From positions 112,420,001 through 112,484,000 of the forward strand of contig JAZHRO010000013.1 of NCBI GenBank assembly GCA_037157565.1: DNA of 64,000 bases, read 5' to 3'. The translations under genes and the position numbers were made by a program. The notes under the pieces were generated by a model. It did no database searches, was not told where the DNA came from, and saw nothing but the letters and a program-made list of their open reading frames with translations. The stretch comes from Thalassia testudinum (Eukaryota; Streptophyta; Magnoliopsida; Alismatales; Hydrocharitaceae). The stretch's first letter is position 1; each line of letters starts with the position of its first letter. Below, piece by piece: positions 42,056 to 53,009 of the stretch.

Positions 42056-44850
42056 TGGCAAAGGGGTGGCAGCAACTAGCTTTTCTTAAGTCGTTGTAGT
42101 ACAGATAGTTATTGCCATCATTTGCTAATATTTGTTACTCGGAAAATACAGTTCTCCCGAGGTCGAACTCAAGGAGCAAGTCATATTCTAGAGATATACA
42201 TGTTCTATTACAAAAATAAAGAGAGAGAGAGAGAGAGAGAGATGAAAGTTTGGCTTCTTCTTCTTCTCTTCTTTCTTCCTCTTTGTCTTCTCTCCTCTTT
42301 GGCTTTTGTTCTTCGTGTTCTTCCTCTATTTCTTGGTTGGACGATCCTGTCTTTTTCTTCTTTTTATTTTCTTTGTTTCTTCTTTTCTTGCTTCAGATCT
42401 TCCTCCCGTGCTCTTCTTCTTCTTTTCTTCTTGCTTCTCTTCTTCTTCTGCTTTCTGTTTCTTCACTTGCCTGCTCCTTCTCTCTTCTTTTCTTCTTCTT
42501 CTTTGTCTTCTGATCTCTGCAGAGTCTTCACTTGGCTTCTCTGTGTTCCTCTCTTTCCTCTGCCTTGCCTTCCTTCTTCTTCTTTGCCTTCACCTGTCTT
42601 CAGGACGTCGTCTGATTTCCCAATCAGACGACTTAAACCGCTTGTTGCTACAGTGTCTCCCTTAGCTTCCTTCTTCTTCACCTATGCCTGCACGCTCAAG
42701 AGTTCAGAGTCAGAGGGCAAAACCTACTCTACCCCCCTCCCCCGTGCGTCTCTTTCTCTCTGAGTTCGCTCTTAGGACAGCCCTCCCAGAGCAACCGGGT
42801 AATCGGGTACGAGTCGCGCCCGGGTCCAGGCCCACCGGCGTGCGGTGGTGGGCGAGGAGTGCAGGTCGGGTTAATCGGGTCGGGCCAGGTTCGCGGAGCG
42901 TGATCACGGACGAGGCCGGGTCGGGTGAGAGGGACCTCACCCCGTGGTCAGGAGGCGAACAACATAAGGCACGTTTTGCCTTTATGCGCCCGCGCGCCTC
43001 TGAAAAGTTCTGAGGTGGGACTAAATGTCCCACCCCAATTGAGCGCCCGCAGCGGAGGGAGCAGCGGGCAATCGTGGCTTCACGCAGGCCTTCGCCCCAA
43101 CTGTGAGCCTGGGACGCTTCGCGGAGACGCCCCGCGCAACCTGGGAGTCGAACCTGGGCGAAGGCGTGACTACACCTGCAGGTGAAAAAGCTCTGCCTGC
43201 TCAGTAATGGCGACGGCGGGCGAGTCACCTGGTCACAGAAAAACGGCCTCTCGGCCTAATTAGACAGGTGGGGGACCTTCGCCGTGGCACGGCGAAGGTG
43301 GTCAGAGGGTCTGCAGGGGGCGTGGTGGAGCAAACAGGTCACCCTAGGTCAAACTGCGGGCGAAGAAGTGGGTGTGTTCGGTGGGTCTGCAGAGGGCGTT
43401 TGGTGGGCAGTGGAAGGGCGGAAGAGGATCAGGGTGAGGAGGCAGAGGTTATGCATAGGTCGGCGAGCCGTGTGGGGTGCTGGAGCGATGGGAGTGGTTC
43501 GCCGGAGTTTGGCCGGAGGTGGAGAAGGTGAGGGTGATCGGTGGGAAATAGGTGGCGACAGTAAGGGTTTTCAGTATGGAAAAGAAAGAGGGGAGGAAGA
43601 GGAGAAGTTCTACCTGCTAAGCTGTACGAGGAGGGGTTGGCGCAGGCGACAGTCGTATCGACAGTCGCCGGAGAAGAAATTGCCCAGAGGAAAGGGCGGC
43701 GGCGAGGAAGGGACCGGAGAGGCGCCAGCTGGGTGCGGCGTGACGCGGAAGGATCGAGGGAAGGTAACCCTGCTGCTGGTAGTGCGGCAGGGCGACGAGG
43801 AGGAGGAGGAGAGGCGACCAGAGCAAGGGGGCGTCTGTCGGAGTCGGAAGGGAGGAATTGAGGGGGGTGTCTCCGTCAGATCTGAGCTGGGAAGAACGGC
43901 GGAGTGACGGGGGTATTTATAAGGGCAGAATCAGAGAGGAGGGCGGAGGGAGACGACGTGTCTCCCTCGCCGGAGGACGCCGGAGGAAGGAGACCCACAC
44001 CGTTCGTGCGTTCGCACGGGCGGTATGGGTGGTCGCAGTACTCAGGGGGGTGTCCCTGCGGTGGCTGACGACGCAGGGTACCCCTCATTGACTTGCTAGG
44101 GCCCCTCCCTCACCCTGCGCGGTGCCATGCTCCGCGCAAGGTCGCCGGAGCATGGTGTTGCGCAGGTTTTGCAGGAGGGACCTAAACGCAAAGAACATTG
44201 GAGAGTTAGGGGCCAAAATGTGAGGGTTCAAAAGTTGAGGGCCAAAAAGTAAATATATGAGGACCAAAGTGTAAAGTTTGTCAAGAAGGTTTCTTCTTAG
44301 GCCCAAGTTTTTATACATGACTAATTTTGACCTAAGGATTCTGATGGTGAATTTTATTTCTAGATTAAACCTTGTTTGATCGGTCAATTTATGCAAAAAC
44401 CCAAATTAAGTTGTTAATTGGGCATGGTTCTCAATGTAGGTCAAAATGGGTTCCTAAGGCCAAATTGAAAGTCCTAAACCCTAGAGATTATTTTTCTATG
44501 AATTTTAGAGGGTTTAGTTGCTTTTTACCTTGCCTCGAATCACGTGAATTGAAGTGGGTTTGTTTTTAGGGTTACAGGCTGTCATTTAATTCTGTGGAGT
44601 TGTTGTAGCCCTTATTGAGTCATCTCATCCCACTTTTCTTCTTATTAGGTTGTTTTGACCTAAGTTTGGACCCTGAGTTACCCTATTTTCAGATCGGATT
44701 GGTGAAATTGCATTTTTACCCCTTAGTTTATGTTTTCTTTGCAAACTCAGAATCTCTCTGAGCCAAGCCTTTCTAAGGTTATGTAGGAGCTTTTATTCTC
44801 TGTATTAGGTCAAAATGAGCTAGTTATGGCTCATGATGAGGTTCTCATCA
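42056..44850 (-). repeat. 3' LTR of element E (2795 bp)
   Basis: It matches 53010-55756 nearly base for base. The main difference is 40 extra bases at 42599-42638 that form a palindrome (CGTCGTCTGATT then AATCAGACGACTT) and are absent from the 5' LTR. The stretch 42215-42700 is pyrimidine-rich on the plus strand, so purine-rich in element sense. GC-rich U3 lies at 42760-44120. TATA-type box at 43912-43922. The Phe/Ser/Leu-rich and Arg/Gly-rich ORFs here are chance frames. Confidence 0.92.
43912..43922 (-). promoter_or_regulatory. TATA-type box, 3' LTR of element E
   Basis: The minus strand reads CCTTATAAATACCCCC. The 5' LTR copy at 54819-54829 reads CCCTATAAATACCCC. Confidence 0.55.
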
Positions 44851-44861
44851 TACCCCATGCC
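44851..44861 (-). other. Polypurine tract of element E
   Basis: Minus strand GGCATGGGGTA directly before the TGATGAGAACC start of the 3' LTR. It is one G shorter than in A, C and G. Confidence 0.85.
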
Positions 44862-46418
44862 TAGCTTTTGCTAGTCCCTTAGCAAAAACTTAAGGTTTCA
44901 ACCCTTGTTCTAGACCATGAAGTTCTTTAATAGGTTCAGATAAGTGCTTTTTCATTTAAACTTAGATTAGGTTAGAATACTGACCATAGGCTTAAAAGGT
45001 ACTCTAGTACCAATCAAGATCCAAATCTGTCTAGCCTCAGCCTCAGTCCTTAGCAAAGGTTTTTAAGACCCACAAGAACTAACCTAAGGGTTATTGGACT
45101 TTGTAGTTAAAGCACCCCGTGCTTGAAACGATTTTAGCCTTGGTTCAGTTCGCAGTGCATTTTGTAAGAGAGAGGTAGAAAATTTTTCTATTTTTGGAGA
45201 GTTTTCTCTCGCTTTTTTCTTTTTAATTCTAGCTTAGGATTGGCTTTTCAACACGGTCTGTATCAGATTCCTTGCCCCCATCATCAATCCTCAAGGGTTC
45301 CTGGCGATCGATGCTTTGAGATAGCACCGCCCATGGCAACCCCCAGAACCCTGGCTATTGAGATTTCGAGATAATCCCATCCATGGTGTTCCGTGGCCGC
45401 GTTCAGACCTTGGCAGTTGACACTTCGTGATAATGCCATCCATGGAATATGAACCAGCAGGGTGCTTACATGCCCCCAGTAGGATATGTGAATATCCTAA
45501 GAGACAAGCACCGAGGAGATGATATTTTGTTACGCATCTTTGAGGGGATTTCCCACCTCTCTGCGCTGGGAACTCGTCCAAATCAACTTGTGTTGATCGG
45601 CCGCTCCTACTCTAGGTGTACTTTTCAGAATTTTTTCGACGCTTCTGCGTGATTTTGATTTTTACGCTTGCTGAACCAGGCTGTGTGTGAGGTTAGGGTG
45701 CTTAGGTTACTGAGTCCCGTAAACCAGAAGTTAGTTAGCGAGGTCAAATACTCCCTAAGCCTTGGATCTAGTACTTAAGCTTTTCATTTTCCTCAACCTC
45801 TTGAGGATTGTCTAGATCTTAATGGGTACTAAGAGTCTATCAAGAATGCCTAAGGTTTGCGTTCTTACTAATCTTACCAAGCACTTTTCATTTCTTTTCT
45901 TGAAAAAAAATGGTCTAGACTAAGGTTAATTCCTTAGCTTCTTACTAATGACTATTACTCTTTTCTTTCATCTTTTTGTGCTCCTTTTCATTTTGTTTCT
46001 TTTCCTTCTCCTCAAAATTTCCTTTCTCCTCTTATTCTTTTTATTTTGAAAAATTTTTTAATTTTTATGGTGTTTTTGGCATATGTGAATTTTTTGTTTA
46101 AAACCTTTTTTTTTCTACAACTTTTGCACTTATACCCCCCATGCCTAAAACTTGCAATGTCCTCATTGTGATTTAGGGGTTTTTATTTATTTAATTTATT
46201 CCTTAAGACAGATATTTTTGTGAGTGAATGGGTTGGGATGAATTCTGCGGACGATTTCTAATCTCAGATGCAAGCATTTGAGGTGGAGTCGGCTGTCTTA
46301 AAGGGTGAACCTTAAGCGCACAATGGTGTCAGAAAAAAAAGGTTTTAGATTTTCAAGAAATGACGGGCTGCCTCCCGTTAAGCGCTGAGTTTTACGCCAT
46401 CGGCCGGGCGCAGTAAGT
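44862..46418 (-). other. 3' non-coding region of element E
   Basis: No envelope-like gene is seen. In element sense it has a GCCGATGGCGTAAAACTCAG block ending gggaggcagcccg (about 46365-46410), the second polypurine-like module (46134-46168), an A-rich stretch (45900-46110 on the plus strand T-rich), and a three-unit repeat with CCATGG and GATAAT/GATTAT (about 45298-45450). The last 80 bp before the tract match C (22540-22612). The short ORF at 45291-45581 covers the repeat and is not supported as a gene. Confidence 0.7.
46134..46168 (-). promoter_or_regulatory. Conserved second polypurine-like module of element E
   Basis: In element sense CAATGAGGACATTG, about nine bases, then TTAGGCATGGGGGGTA. 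It is 1.3 kb upstream of the terminal tract and is the best match to the consensus of the six copies. Confidence 0.65.
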
Positions 46419-49400
46419 TCAAGGGGAATGGAGGACGAGGGATGATTCAGTCGAATCAGTAGAAGTCACATCAATGAACGGTTTGAGTCTCTGACCGTTC
46501 ACGATGAAAGGTTCGGAATCATGGCTGAGTGGACTGATTTCAATTGCTCCATTTCCAAAAACCTGTTGGACTAAATACGGTCCGACCCACTTGGACCTCA
46601 GTTTCCCTGGGAAAAGTTTGAGTCCGGCATCAAAGAGTAGGACCTTTTGACCAGGAAGAAAGATCTTTCTTGAGATGTGCTTGTCGTGGAAGGCTTTAAC
46701 CTGCTCCTTGTAGATTCGCGAGTTCTCGTATGCGTCTAGGCATAATTCATCGATCTCGCTGATTTGGAGTTTTCTGTGGGTTCCAGCCTTGGAAAGATCT
46801 AGATTACAGTTCCGTACTGCCCAATAGGCTTTATGCTCCAGTTCTACGGGAAGGTGACATACCTTTCCGTACACCAGTCTAAAGGGAGACATGTCCAATT
46901 GGGTCTTGTGGGCGGTCCTATAGGCCCACAATGCTTCCGGAAGTCGGGACGACCAGTCCTTCCTGTCAGGCCGAATAGTGACTTGCAGGATTTTCTTGAT
47001 CTCCCGATTTGATAGCTCAGCTAGACCATTTGTTTGGGGGTGGTAAGGAGTAGAGATTCGATGAGACACCCCAAATTTGGCCATCAGTGATCTAAACTGA
47101 GCATTTGTAAAATGGGTCCCCCCATCAGAGATAATAGCACGGGGAATCCCGAACCTTGAGAAAATGTTTTGGTGCATGAACTTAAGAACAATCTTGTGAT
47201 TGCAGGTTCGGGTCGGTATGGCTTCGATCCATTTGGACACGTAGTCCACCGCAAGCAGAATGTACTCGAAACCATCCGAAACAGGAAAGGGGCCCATAAA
47301 ATCAATCCCCCATACATCGAAGATTTCGCATACGAGAATCGGCTGCAAAGGCATCGTGTCACGATGGTTCATGTTGCTCAAAGTCTGGCAACGACTGCAT
47401 GCCTTGCAGTGACTGTATGCGTCTTTGAAAAGTGTAGGCCAGTAGAAGCCACACTGGAGGACTTTGGATGTGGTTTTATGCCCTGAGAAATGGCCACCGC
47501 ATGCCTGGTCATGGCAGAAAGATAGGATATTGCTGATTTCCTCTTCCGGGATGCATCTCTGAATAATTTGATCAGCACCTTTGCGGAAAAGGTACGGGTC
47601 TTCCCAAATGTAATACTTGGAATCAGAACGCAATTTGTCTTTCTTGGCCTTCAGCCAATCAGACGGTGTCTGATGAGATGCCAAGTAGTTTACTATATCA
47701 GCAAACCATGGAAGTCTAGTACCAACAGAAAGTAGGTGCTCATCAGGAAAATGTTCCGTGATGGGTCCGGAAGGGTTGATGATCTCAGAAGGAAGACGGG
47801 ACAGATGGTCGGCTACCACATTCTGCCTTCCCGCCTTGTCGCGAATCTCAAGATCGAATTCTTGCAACAGCAAGATCCAATGGATTAGTCGGGGCTTCGC
47901 GTCCTTCTTGGCAAGGAGATGCCTTACAGCCGTGTGATCCGAGTAAATGATGACATGGGAACCCAGAAGATACGATCGGAATTTTTCAAGGGCAAATACT
48001 ACGGCTAGCAGCTCTTTCTCCGTAACCGTATAGTTACGCTGAGCCTCGTCAAGTGTCTTGCTAGCGTAGTAGATGACCACGGGTTTCCCGTCAGCTTTCT
48101 GCCCTAGGACCGCTCCTACAGCGAAGTCAGACGCATCGCACATGATCTCAAAGGGTTGAGACCAGTCAGGGGATTGTAGGATAGGTGCCTGGGTGACTCG
48201 GTCATGCAGGTTTTCAAAGGCTAGCGTGCATTCCTTGGAGATTTCAAAAGGTACATCCTTAGAGAGAAGAGAAGTCAAGGGGCGCGCGATTTTTGAGAAA
48301 TCTGGAATGTAACGGCGGTAAAAACCGACGTGCCCTAAAAAGGAACGGATGTCCCTGATCGAGCTAGGTACGGGAAGGCGAGAAATCAGATCAACCTTAG
48401 CTCGATCCACCTGGATGCCTTTTTCCGAAATTGAGTGTCCCAGGACAATTCCCTCAGGCACCATGAAATGGCTCTTTTCCCAGGAAAGAACCAAGTTCAC
48501 CTCAATGCATCGCCTGAGTATCTGGACCAAGTGTTGGAGGCAATCATCAAAAGATTCTCCAAAGACTGAAAAGTCATCCATGAAGACTTCTAGGAAATCA
48601 CCTACCATATCTGAGAATATGGCAAGCATGCACCGCTGAAAAGTAGCGGGTGCATTGCAAAGACCGAAAGGCATCCTTCGGAAAGCATACGTTCCGAAGG
48701 GGCAGGTAAATGTGGTCTTTTCTTGGTCCTCAGGATGGATTGCCACCTAGTTGTAACCGGAGTACCCGTCAAGAAAGCAGAAGAACCTATTTCCCGCTAG
48801 TTTCTCGAGAATTTGATCAATGAAGGGTAGTGGGAAATGGTCCTTCTTTGTGGAGGAATTGAGTCAGCGGTAATCTATACAGACTCTCCACGCATTGGCT
48901 AATCGGGTAGGAATGATTTCTCCAGTTTCAGTCGTTATGGTGGTGAGTCCTGCCTTCTTAGGCACAACCTGAATTGGGCTCACCCAACGACTATCGGAGA
49001 TCGGGTAGATGATCTCGGCATCTAACCACTTAATGATCTCCTTTTTCACGACCTCCTGCAGATTAGGGTTTAAACGTCTCTGCATTTCACGAGAAGGTCG
49101 TGCGCCCTCTTCTGAATAGATATGATGAGTACAATAAGAGGGGCTTATTCCAGTCAAATCATCGAGAGTCCACCCGATGGCTCTGCGATGTTGCTGGAGA
49201 ACAGTAATCAGACGGGATTCCTGTTCGGAATTGAGGGTGGAATTTATAATCACAGGAAGGGTCTGATTGGAACCCAAAAAGATGTATTTCAAGTGAGCAG
49301 GAAGAGGCTTTAACTCGAGGATAGGGTTATCAGCAGCAGCGGGTGGTTCAGTGTGAGGTTCAAGGGTAGGAGTTACTAGGTTGTGTATGTCTGGATTCGA

Positions 49401-49589
49401 CTCCTCTGTTTGCGGGTCAAGATCCTTATGTGATTGATGAGGCATAATCGAGTCATTCTAGAGGTGTGACTCATCAACCAAAATCCTAACGTCACAAATC
49501 TGTTCGATGACACCGCAATTAATTCCTTGTTGGGCCTTAAATATATCAATTTTTAAGGTTTGGTCTCCAAATTTAAGCTCTATTTGGCC
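46419..49589 (-). pseudogene. pol: Element E pol: reverse transcriptase, RNase H and integrase, with stops
   Basis: One minus-strand frame runs through the whole segment and is also the frame of gag-protease. Stops break it near 49456, at CIDYR-stop (about 48861) and at GYN-stop (about 48747). The last is a CAG-to-TAG type change. The 775-codon open stretch from 48746 holds the reverse transcriptase core with FMDD (residues about 55-58), RNase H with MCDAS and [14 protein letters not shown] (about 200-260), the integrase zinc-binding H-H-C-C region (about 410-450), and the DDE core with GIDFMGP, SDGGTHF and the Glu of GLAELSNREI. The integrase C-terminal part ends at 46419. It has no chromodomain, as expected for Tat/Athila. 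The RNA-copying and DNA-inserting enzymes are dead as encoded here. Confidence 0.93.
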
Positions 49590-52108
49590 CTACTCACAGC
49601 TGATGTTGGCTCTAGCAGTAGCCAAGAAAGGTCTCCCTAGAATGATTGGTGTATCCCTAGGGTTTTTAGGCGCGTCCATATCTAAGACTATAAAGTCCAC
49701 TGGGAAATAGAAATCCCGCACTCTTACGATAACATCCTCGAGAATCCCTTTTGGTGACTTTATATACCGATCTGCTAATTGTAATGTCACCTCAGTTGGT
49801 TTTAGCTCAGATTCTTCTAGATGGTCAAGTAAGGATGTGGGTATCAGGTTTATGGATGCACCCAAGTCTAGCAGAGCTCTATCAAATTGGGTATCACCTA
49901 TCTTGCAGGAGATCAGGGGAGTACCAGGATCTTTTGCCTTGGGTGGGAGTTTACTGAGGATTACGGAGCTGGCTTGCTCTGACAGAACAATTGGGCTCCC
50001 ACCCTTGGTTCGCGGCTTAAGCTGGGGTGTACACACATTCTTTAAAAATCGTGTGTAAGCTGGTACGTGGCGAATTGCATCCATCAAGGGGATGTTTATG
50101 TGGACCTGCTCAAAGAGCTTGACCAGGTCCTCCTCAGGTGCCATGGGCTTGGTGGTCTTCTTTCCCTTGGTCAAGGCTTCGAGAAACGGGATCTTGGTTG
50201 GTTCTTCTAGGATAGGTCCTGGTTGTGGATCTGAGATAGGGGTGGGGACGTCCTGGATTACTGTCCTAGGCTTGGGATCACTACCAGGCTTGGAGTGGTT
50301 CGGATGAGGTGGGTCTTGGGTTTCCTTACCACTACAGGTCGTTACGGAATTAAGTCCTGCCTGGTTTTGGTTGGGATTGGGTAAGATAGCTTGCTGCTGG
50401 TAACCTGCAAAAGAAGTGGAGGCCTCTATCCCGTCAGGTGAAGGAACAGAGGGGGCCTGATAGATCATATGGGCATGGCCCGGGTTTGGGTTCATAACGT
50501 GCCGCTGGGTTGGCACATTATTAGGATTAGGCAGAGGTTGGGAAGGAAGAGTACCTGGCTGGCGAGAGTTTGCCAACTGGGTGAATTGGTTTCGGACCTC
50601 TATAAGTTTGTCCTTGTGTTGTTTCTGGATAGCCGCATTCGTTCTTTGAATGTCAGCCAGGGTCTGAAGGATAAGGGACATTTGATCTTGATTTGGCCCA
50701 GATGGATAAGTAGGGTTGGGCCGAGACTGAGGCGGTTGGTAAGGACGAGGAGGTTGTGGGCGGGGTTGGAAGGATGGTCTTTGGGTTTGGGAATCTCCCG
50801 CCCACTGAAAGTTAGGATGGTTACGCCATCCAGGATTATAGGTGTTGGAGAACGGGTCATTCTGGATGGCGTTGAGGTCCTCGCAGGTCTGAGGAACCTC
50901 CAGAGGGTTAGAGAAAGAGGGAATGGAATTTCCTTGGTAGGTGTAGAAGGAATCGGAAGGACCTCCGGGCAAAGATTCGGATGATGGGTCCATCCTAGGA
51001 GAAGATCGATGGAGAATGTTTTGCATAGTTTCCCTTGTGGAAGGAGGCTGCGCGAAAGGGTTATGCGCAGAGGTGGCTCTCTACAGATGCTGAGTCAGCT
51101 CATCCACCTTCTTTTCGATAATCGAGACCTTGTTCAATCGACTGGCCATTAACTCCAAGTCGACTGATGGGGACAGGCCCTGCGTCTCGTGTGCTCCCCT
51201 GAGATTCGTCGCTGCGCGGGTATTCGTCCTGTCGAATAATCCCATGGAGTCATTGTTGATGGAGTTCTCGCACATGTTTTTGAGAATCTCCCACACGGTG
51301 TCTTCATGTTGACCCATGATATTTCCTTCGCAGGTTGCATTGACGAAAAGACGGATGTCCTCACGGAGTCCTTGGTAAAAAGATTGGACTTGTTCCCATT
51401 TAGGAACTCCGTGATGGGGGCACTTTCTCATGAGATCCTGAAAACGATCCCATGCCTCATGGAGAGGTTCCCCTGTTTGTTGGGTGAAGTGTGTAATCTG
51501 ATGGCACAAGGCGTTGGTCCGTCCAACAGGGAAGAACTTTTTCAGGAACTCGGACTGAAGTTCTTCCCAATTGTTGATCGGCCGGGTCTGAGTTTGGTAC
51601 CAATGGGCGGCCTTGTCCATAAGAGAAAAGGAGAACATCTTCATGAGAAGAATATCCCGATTTTGTGCGTCTGACCCAAAAGTTTGGGCCAGATGCTTTA
51701 GCTGTTTGATGTGCTGGAAGGGATCTTCAGAATTAAAAGCCCATGGAATTTAGGTATAGCATGAATCATATTGGGCTTTAATTCAGAATCAGGTCCTCCA
51801 GTCGGGATTCTGACTCGAGGCTCGATGGCCACCGCAGCAGGATTATAATGGTCCCGCATCATGGGACGCTGCGGTGGGTGCACAAAGTTTTGGAAGAGGT
51901 CGTTGAGTCGCTGGAGCTGGTGCTCCAGATTGTTTTCTTCCTCAAGTGGCTGAGACATGATGGGGGAAGAAGAACTTGGTTCTGAATCAGAAGAGAGAAT
52001 AATGTGAGGGGGTTGCTGCACAAACACAGGCGTCGAGGCTTGGCCTTGACGAGAGTGAATTTCTAAAGGAGGTCTTAAGGGTGGTCTTAAGGACCTCCTA
52101 CCGTACAT
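49590..52108 (-). pseudogene. gag: Element E gag and aspartic protease, with one frameshift and one terminal stop
   Basis: Starts at ATG 52108 with an Arg-rich opening (MYGRRSLRPPLRPP). The first frame stops at 51698 because of a frameshift near 51735. The conserved capsid part resumes in the other frame (51644-51081): MKMFSFSLMDKAAHWY, then FLKKFFPVGRT, then the Athila-type CPHHGVPKWEQVQSFYQGL. A short gap with a stop leads to 51026-49590: a Pro/Gln/Asn-rich spacer and then an Athila-type aspartic protease with the active-site motif LLDLGASINLIP and a later IILGRPFL motif. The DLG replaces the usual DTG or DSG, which is normal for this lineage. I see no CCHC knuckle. The frame is shared with pol, so a single gag-pol polyprotein is likely in the family. 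Confidence 0.92.
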
Positions 52109-52992
52109 GCATTGTTGGAAGAGATGAGTTTAGAAGGTGCTGGACCCAATCAAGACACCCAAGAATGTGTTGGGTGACTATAGAGGTGCGGGGCAGATGG
52201 ACCCCTTGATCAGAAAGATCGACCACCTGAGAATTACCTGGGCAGCCAGAGAGGGTGAGTCCCGTGAAGACCCCTACACGGTAGAGCGTCCCCACGGGTT
52301 ACAGGGTTTCCCCCACCCGACCTCTCTTGTCACTGCGGTTCCAGGTAGACCAGAATGGGGATCTTGACCTCTTAAGTCTACCAATTTTAATTCAAGATCA
52401 AGGTGCTTAAGGTTCCACTTGAACTTTAGTCTTTTAAGTGCAAAGAGTGACCTAATTTGAAGGTTAGTTGACCCAAATGGTCAACTTTACCTGCTAGTTT
52501 TGCTTATTGGGTCTTGTCTTTTAGGGTTCAAGTGTTTAAAGAGCCAATCTTATTTTAGGGTTTCTTTGGATAGGTATTTTCAGATAATGGCTTGGGCACA
52601 CTTGTTTTAAGGTTTCTCAATTCTTGTTTAAGAAGTGTGTCTCTAACTCCCTAATGTTGAATCTTATGTTGGCTCTACTTGGTCCAGTTAGTTCTTTGGT
52701 GGGTAATTAGGGCTCAAGCAAGAATGTGTTAGCCCCTGAATACCCTTAATAGTGTACAGGAATAATGGGTTGAAAACATGCAACTTCTTATGGTTTACTA
52801 AATATAGAAGACAGGTTAGCCCTATAGTGCTTGTTCTTTTCTTTTCTTCCTCTTTAGAGTTTAGGGTTAATAGCGAGAGAAAAAATTACCTGTCCTCGGA
52901 TTGGTTGTCGTGCCGTCGCTTGTCTTCTTGATTTCCTATAGCTGCACAAAAGAGAGGAGATTATTAGAACTAAAAAGAAACAGAAATGTTTA
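52109..52992 (-). other. 5' leader of element E
   Basis: No gene is seen. The part 52130-52395 is shared with B and C. The rest (52400-52990) is AT-rich, with several tagggtt and aagtgt stretches and no clear open frame. Confidence 0.7.
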
Positions 52993-53007
52993 CCAGCAAC
53001 GGCGCCA
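52993..53007 (-). other. Primer-binding site of element E (tRNA-Asp)
   Basis: Minus strand TGGCGCCGTTGCTGG, two bases inside the 5' LTR. It complements tRNA-Asp with one mismatch near its end (T for C). Confidence 0.88.
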
Positions 53008-53009
53008 AC

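Noticed and set aside
42122..42763. A 213-codon Phe/Leu/Ser-rich ORF that looks like a membrane protein, with a copy at 53154-53811
   Set aside because: It is the translation of a TTCTTC-rich tract in the antisense strand of the E LTR. The two copies differ by indels that break the frame.
43268..44091. Arg/Gly/Glu-rich ORFs of 70-207 codons, repeated at 54193-54997
   Set aside because: They lie in the GC-rich U3 of the E LTR, open in several frames at once, with no domain and no start context.
45291..45581. A 96-codon ORF between E integrase and the 3' LTR as an envelope-like gene
   Set aside because: It spans the three-unit repeat of the non-coding region, has no signal peptide or membrane segment, and the matching region of C has no such frame.
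47084..48639. Plus-strand and second-frame ORFs across E pol
   Set aside because: They are shadows of the pol frame, whose family motifs are unmistakable on the minus strand.
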